A stretch of 64,000 nucleotides of DNA, taken from Micromonospora sp. M71_S20 (GTDB taxonomy: Bacteria > Actinomycetota > Actinomycetes > Mycobacteriales > Micromonosporaceae). Location: positions 4,154,001 to 4,218,000 of the forward strand of contig NZ_RCCV01000001.1 in NCBI RefSeq assembly GCF_003664255.1, given 5' to 3'. Positions 62,709-64,000 of this stretch are shown piece after piece. A model generated the notes under the pieces. That model did no database searches and had not been told where the DNA came from. It worked only from the letters and a program-made list of their open reading frames with translations. Made by a program: the position numbers and the translations under genes. Positions within the stretch are counted from its first letter, which is position 1; every line of letters begins with the position of its first letter.

Positions 62709-64000
62709 CGCCGCCGGGGCCGGTCCGCCGCTCGCGGCGGCCCCGGCGGCTGAGCCTGCTGCTCGCGATCGGCGGCGTGGTCGGCGGCACGGTCAGCGCG
62801 GTGCTCGGCAACGTCACCGGCAACCTGCTCTCCGAGCTCTCCGTCGCCCAGCTCGGCTCCGCCAGCGCCGGGGTGATCGTGCTCGGCCTCGCCGCCGCGA
62901 TGATCGTGGAGTGGCGCCGCCAGCGGCAGCAGGCCGCGACGCCGGACGACGTCGAGGCCACACCCGCCGCCGGCGCGCCCACCCTGCCGTGGCCGGCCGG
63001 GTTCACCGGGCGGGACGGGCACGTCGACGCGATCATCGGCCTGCTGGAGAAGGAGCACGCGGTGGCGGTAGTCGGCCGGCGGGCCGTCGGCACCTCGGCC
63101 TGCGCGATCCAGGCCGCCAACCTGTGCCGGGACGACTTCCCCGACGGCCAGTACTACCTGGACCTGCGCCGGGGCGGCCGGCGGCACGACGCCCGGCAGG
63201 TGCTGACCGCGCTGGCCCGGATCCTCGGCACCCGGCCGCCGGCCTCGGGACGCGCCGACGACCTCGCCGACGCCGTCGACGAGCTGAGCGGCCAGCTCGA
63301 CGGCCGGGCGATCCTCGTGGTGCTGGACAACGTGGACGACCCGGCCCAGGTCCGGCCGCTGCTGCCGCCGACCGCGCGGACGTGCCGCCTCCTGCTGGCC
63401 GGCACGGGAGCGCTGGCCGCGCTGGACGGGGTGGTGGCGCACGGGCTCGCCGAGCCGGACGCCGACGACGCCGTCGAGCTGTTCGCCGCCGCGGGCGCCA
63501 CCGCGCCCGTCGCCCGGCCGCACCGCCCGGACCCGCGCACCGACCCGGCGGTACGCGCCCTCGTCGAACTCTGCGGGCGGCAGCCCCGCACGGTCGCGGA
63601 GCTGGGTCGACGTACGGCACAGCACGGGTGGCGGCACACCGACGTGCTCGACGCGCTGCGCCGCGCCGTCGACACGCCCCCGCACCAGCACGTCGCCGCC
63701 TCCCCGGCGACCCTGCTGGTGACCGCGCGGGACACCGCGTACCACGCGCTCGGCGGCGAGGCGGGGCGACTGTGGCGGCTGATGTCGCTCAGCCCGGTGC
63801 CGCTGGACCGGCCGACACTCGCGGCGCTCGCCGGTCGTCGCCCGGACCGGGTGGCCGCCCTGCTGCACGAGCTGGCCACCGGCGGGTTCGTCACCGGCGC
63901 GCCCGGCGACCGCTACGAGGTGCGCCCGCTGCTGGCCCCGTACGCCCGGATGCACCTGCGCGACGCGGAGCCGGCGCGGCGGCGGGTCGCCGCCCAGGCC
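62705..64000 (+). CDS. NB-ARC/STAND-like membrane NTPase, partial
   Basis: First 432 codons; runs off the right edge. Two N-terminal transmembrane helices (LSLLLAIGGVVGGTVSAVLG and SAGVIVLGLAAAMIVEW), then NB-ARC preface FTGRDGHVDAI, P-loop-like VVGRRAVGTSACA in which Lys of GKT/S is Thr130, Walker B AILVVLDNVDD, and a following winged-helix region (RLWRLMSLSPVPLDRPTLAA). Fourth coupled gene of the operon, GTGA start. Nucleotide binding is doubtful without the lysine. Confidence 0.82.
   Translation, partial: MTPPGPVRRSRRPRRLSLLLAIGGVVGGTVSAVLGNVTGNLLSELSVAQLGSASAGVIVLGLAAAMIVEWRRQRQQAATPDDVEATPAAGAPTLPWPAGFTGRDGHVDAIIGLLEKEHAVAVVGRRAVGTSACAIQAANLCRDDFPDGQYYLDLRRGGRRHDARQVLTALARILGTRPPASGRADDLADAVDELSGQLDGRAILVVLDNVDDPAQVRPLLPPTARTCRLLLAGTGALAALDGVVAHGLAEPDADDAVELFAAAGATAPVARPHRPDPRTDPAVRALVELCGRQPRTVAELGRRTAQHGWRHTDVLDALRRAVDTPPHQHVAASPATLLVTARDTAYHALGGEAGRLWRLMSLSPVPLDRPTLAALAGRRPDRVAALLHELATGGFVTGAPGDRYEVRPLLAPYARMHLRDAEPARRRVAAQA

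Overview
The window is very GC-rich, uses GTG starts freely, and chains genes by ATGA/GTGA overlaps. It carries mycothiol metabolism (an mscR-type dehydrogenase), a mycobacterial-type gcvH-garA-ftsR neighbourhood, whole-sale EthA/EthR relatives, and repeat families typical of Micromonosporaceae intergenic DNA. A Micromonospora-like actinomycete chromosome is the most likely source. This is inferred from sequence recognition only; no search was run. I saw no phage, insertion sequence, CRISPR array or rRNA.

Layout. 1-13.5 kb: the 5' part of gcvP behind a glycine riboswitch, a sirtuin, a nitric oxide synthase/globin-reductase pair, then a conserved minus-strand block (MerR, DUF151 nuclease, FtsR-like MerR, GarA-like FHA, GcvH, DUF881, Sbp, DUF881, CDP-alcohol phosphatidyltransferase) in the order known around Rv1822-Rv1832 of Mycobacterium tuberculosis. 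13.5-22 kb: regulators, a universal stress protein, small proteins, an HhH protein and a CNNM/CorC membrane protein. 22-31 kb: a complete selenocysteine locus (selB, selA, tRNA-Sec) next to a three-subunit formate dehydrogenase whose catalytic subunit contains an in-frame UGA with a SECIS-like hairpin. 31-45 kb: three paralogous secreted lysozyme-fold proteins, two of them sharing a duplicated 5' region, separated by an AbiEii-type toxin pair, a Tat-exported 5'-nucleotidase, an ABC-F protein with a candidate leader peptide, and transporters. 45-53 kb: DUF3626, a MEDS/ATPase sensor, the mycothiol-dependent formaldehyde pair, an MFS/GntR pair and a CapA-like protein. 53-57 kb: an ethA-SDR-hydrolase operon divergent from ethR across a long operator palindrome. 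57-64 kb: heme oxygenase plus DUF2470, then a four-gene coupled operon of a degenerate ABC ATPase, a sugar-type binding lipoprotein, a fused permease and an NB-ARC-like membrane protein that runs off the end.

How parts work together. tRNA-Sec, SelA and SelB would supply selenocysteine for the adjacent formate dehydrogenase. The NOS oxygenase and the globin-FNR protein are 3 bases apart and could form a two-protein NO-generating and NO-oxidising unit, a split version of fused globin-NOS enzymes. MscR and its metallo-beta-lactamase partner fit formaldehyde detoxification to formate, which the Sec-formate dehydrogenase could consume. The strongest candidates for something undescribed are the divergent NOS with its globin reductase and the 59-64 kb operon, in which both predicted NTPases have lost the Walker A lysine.
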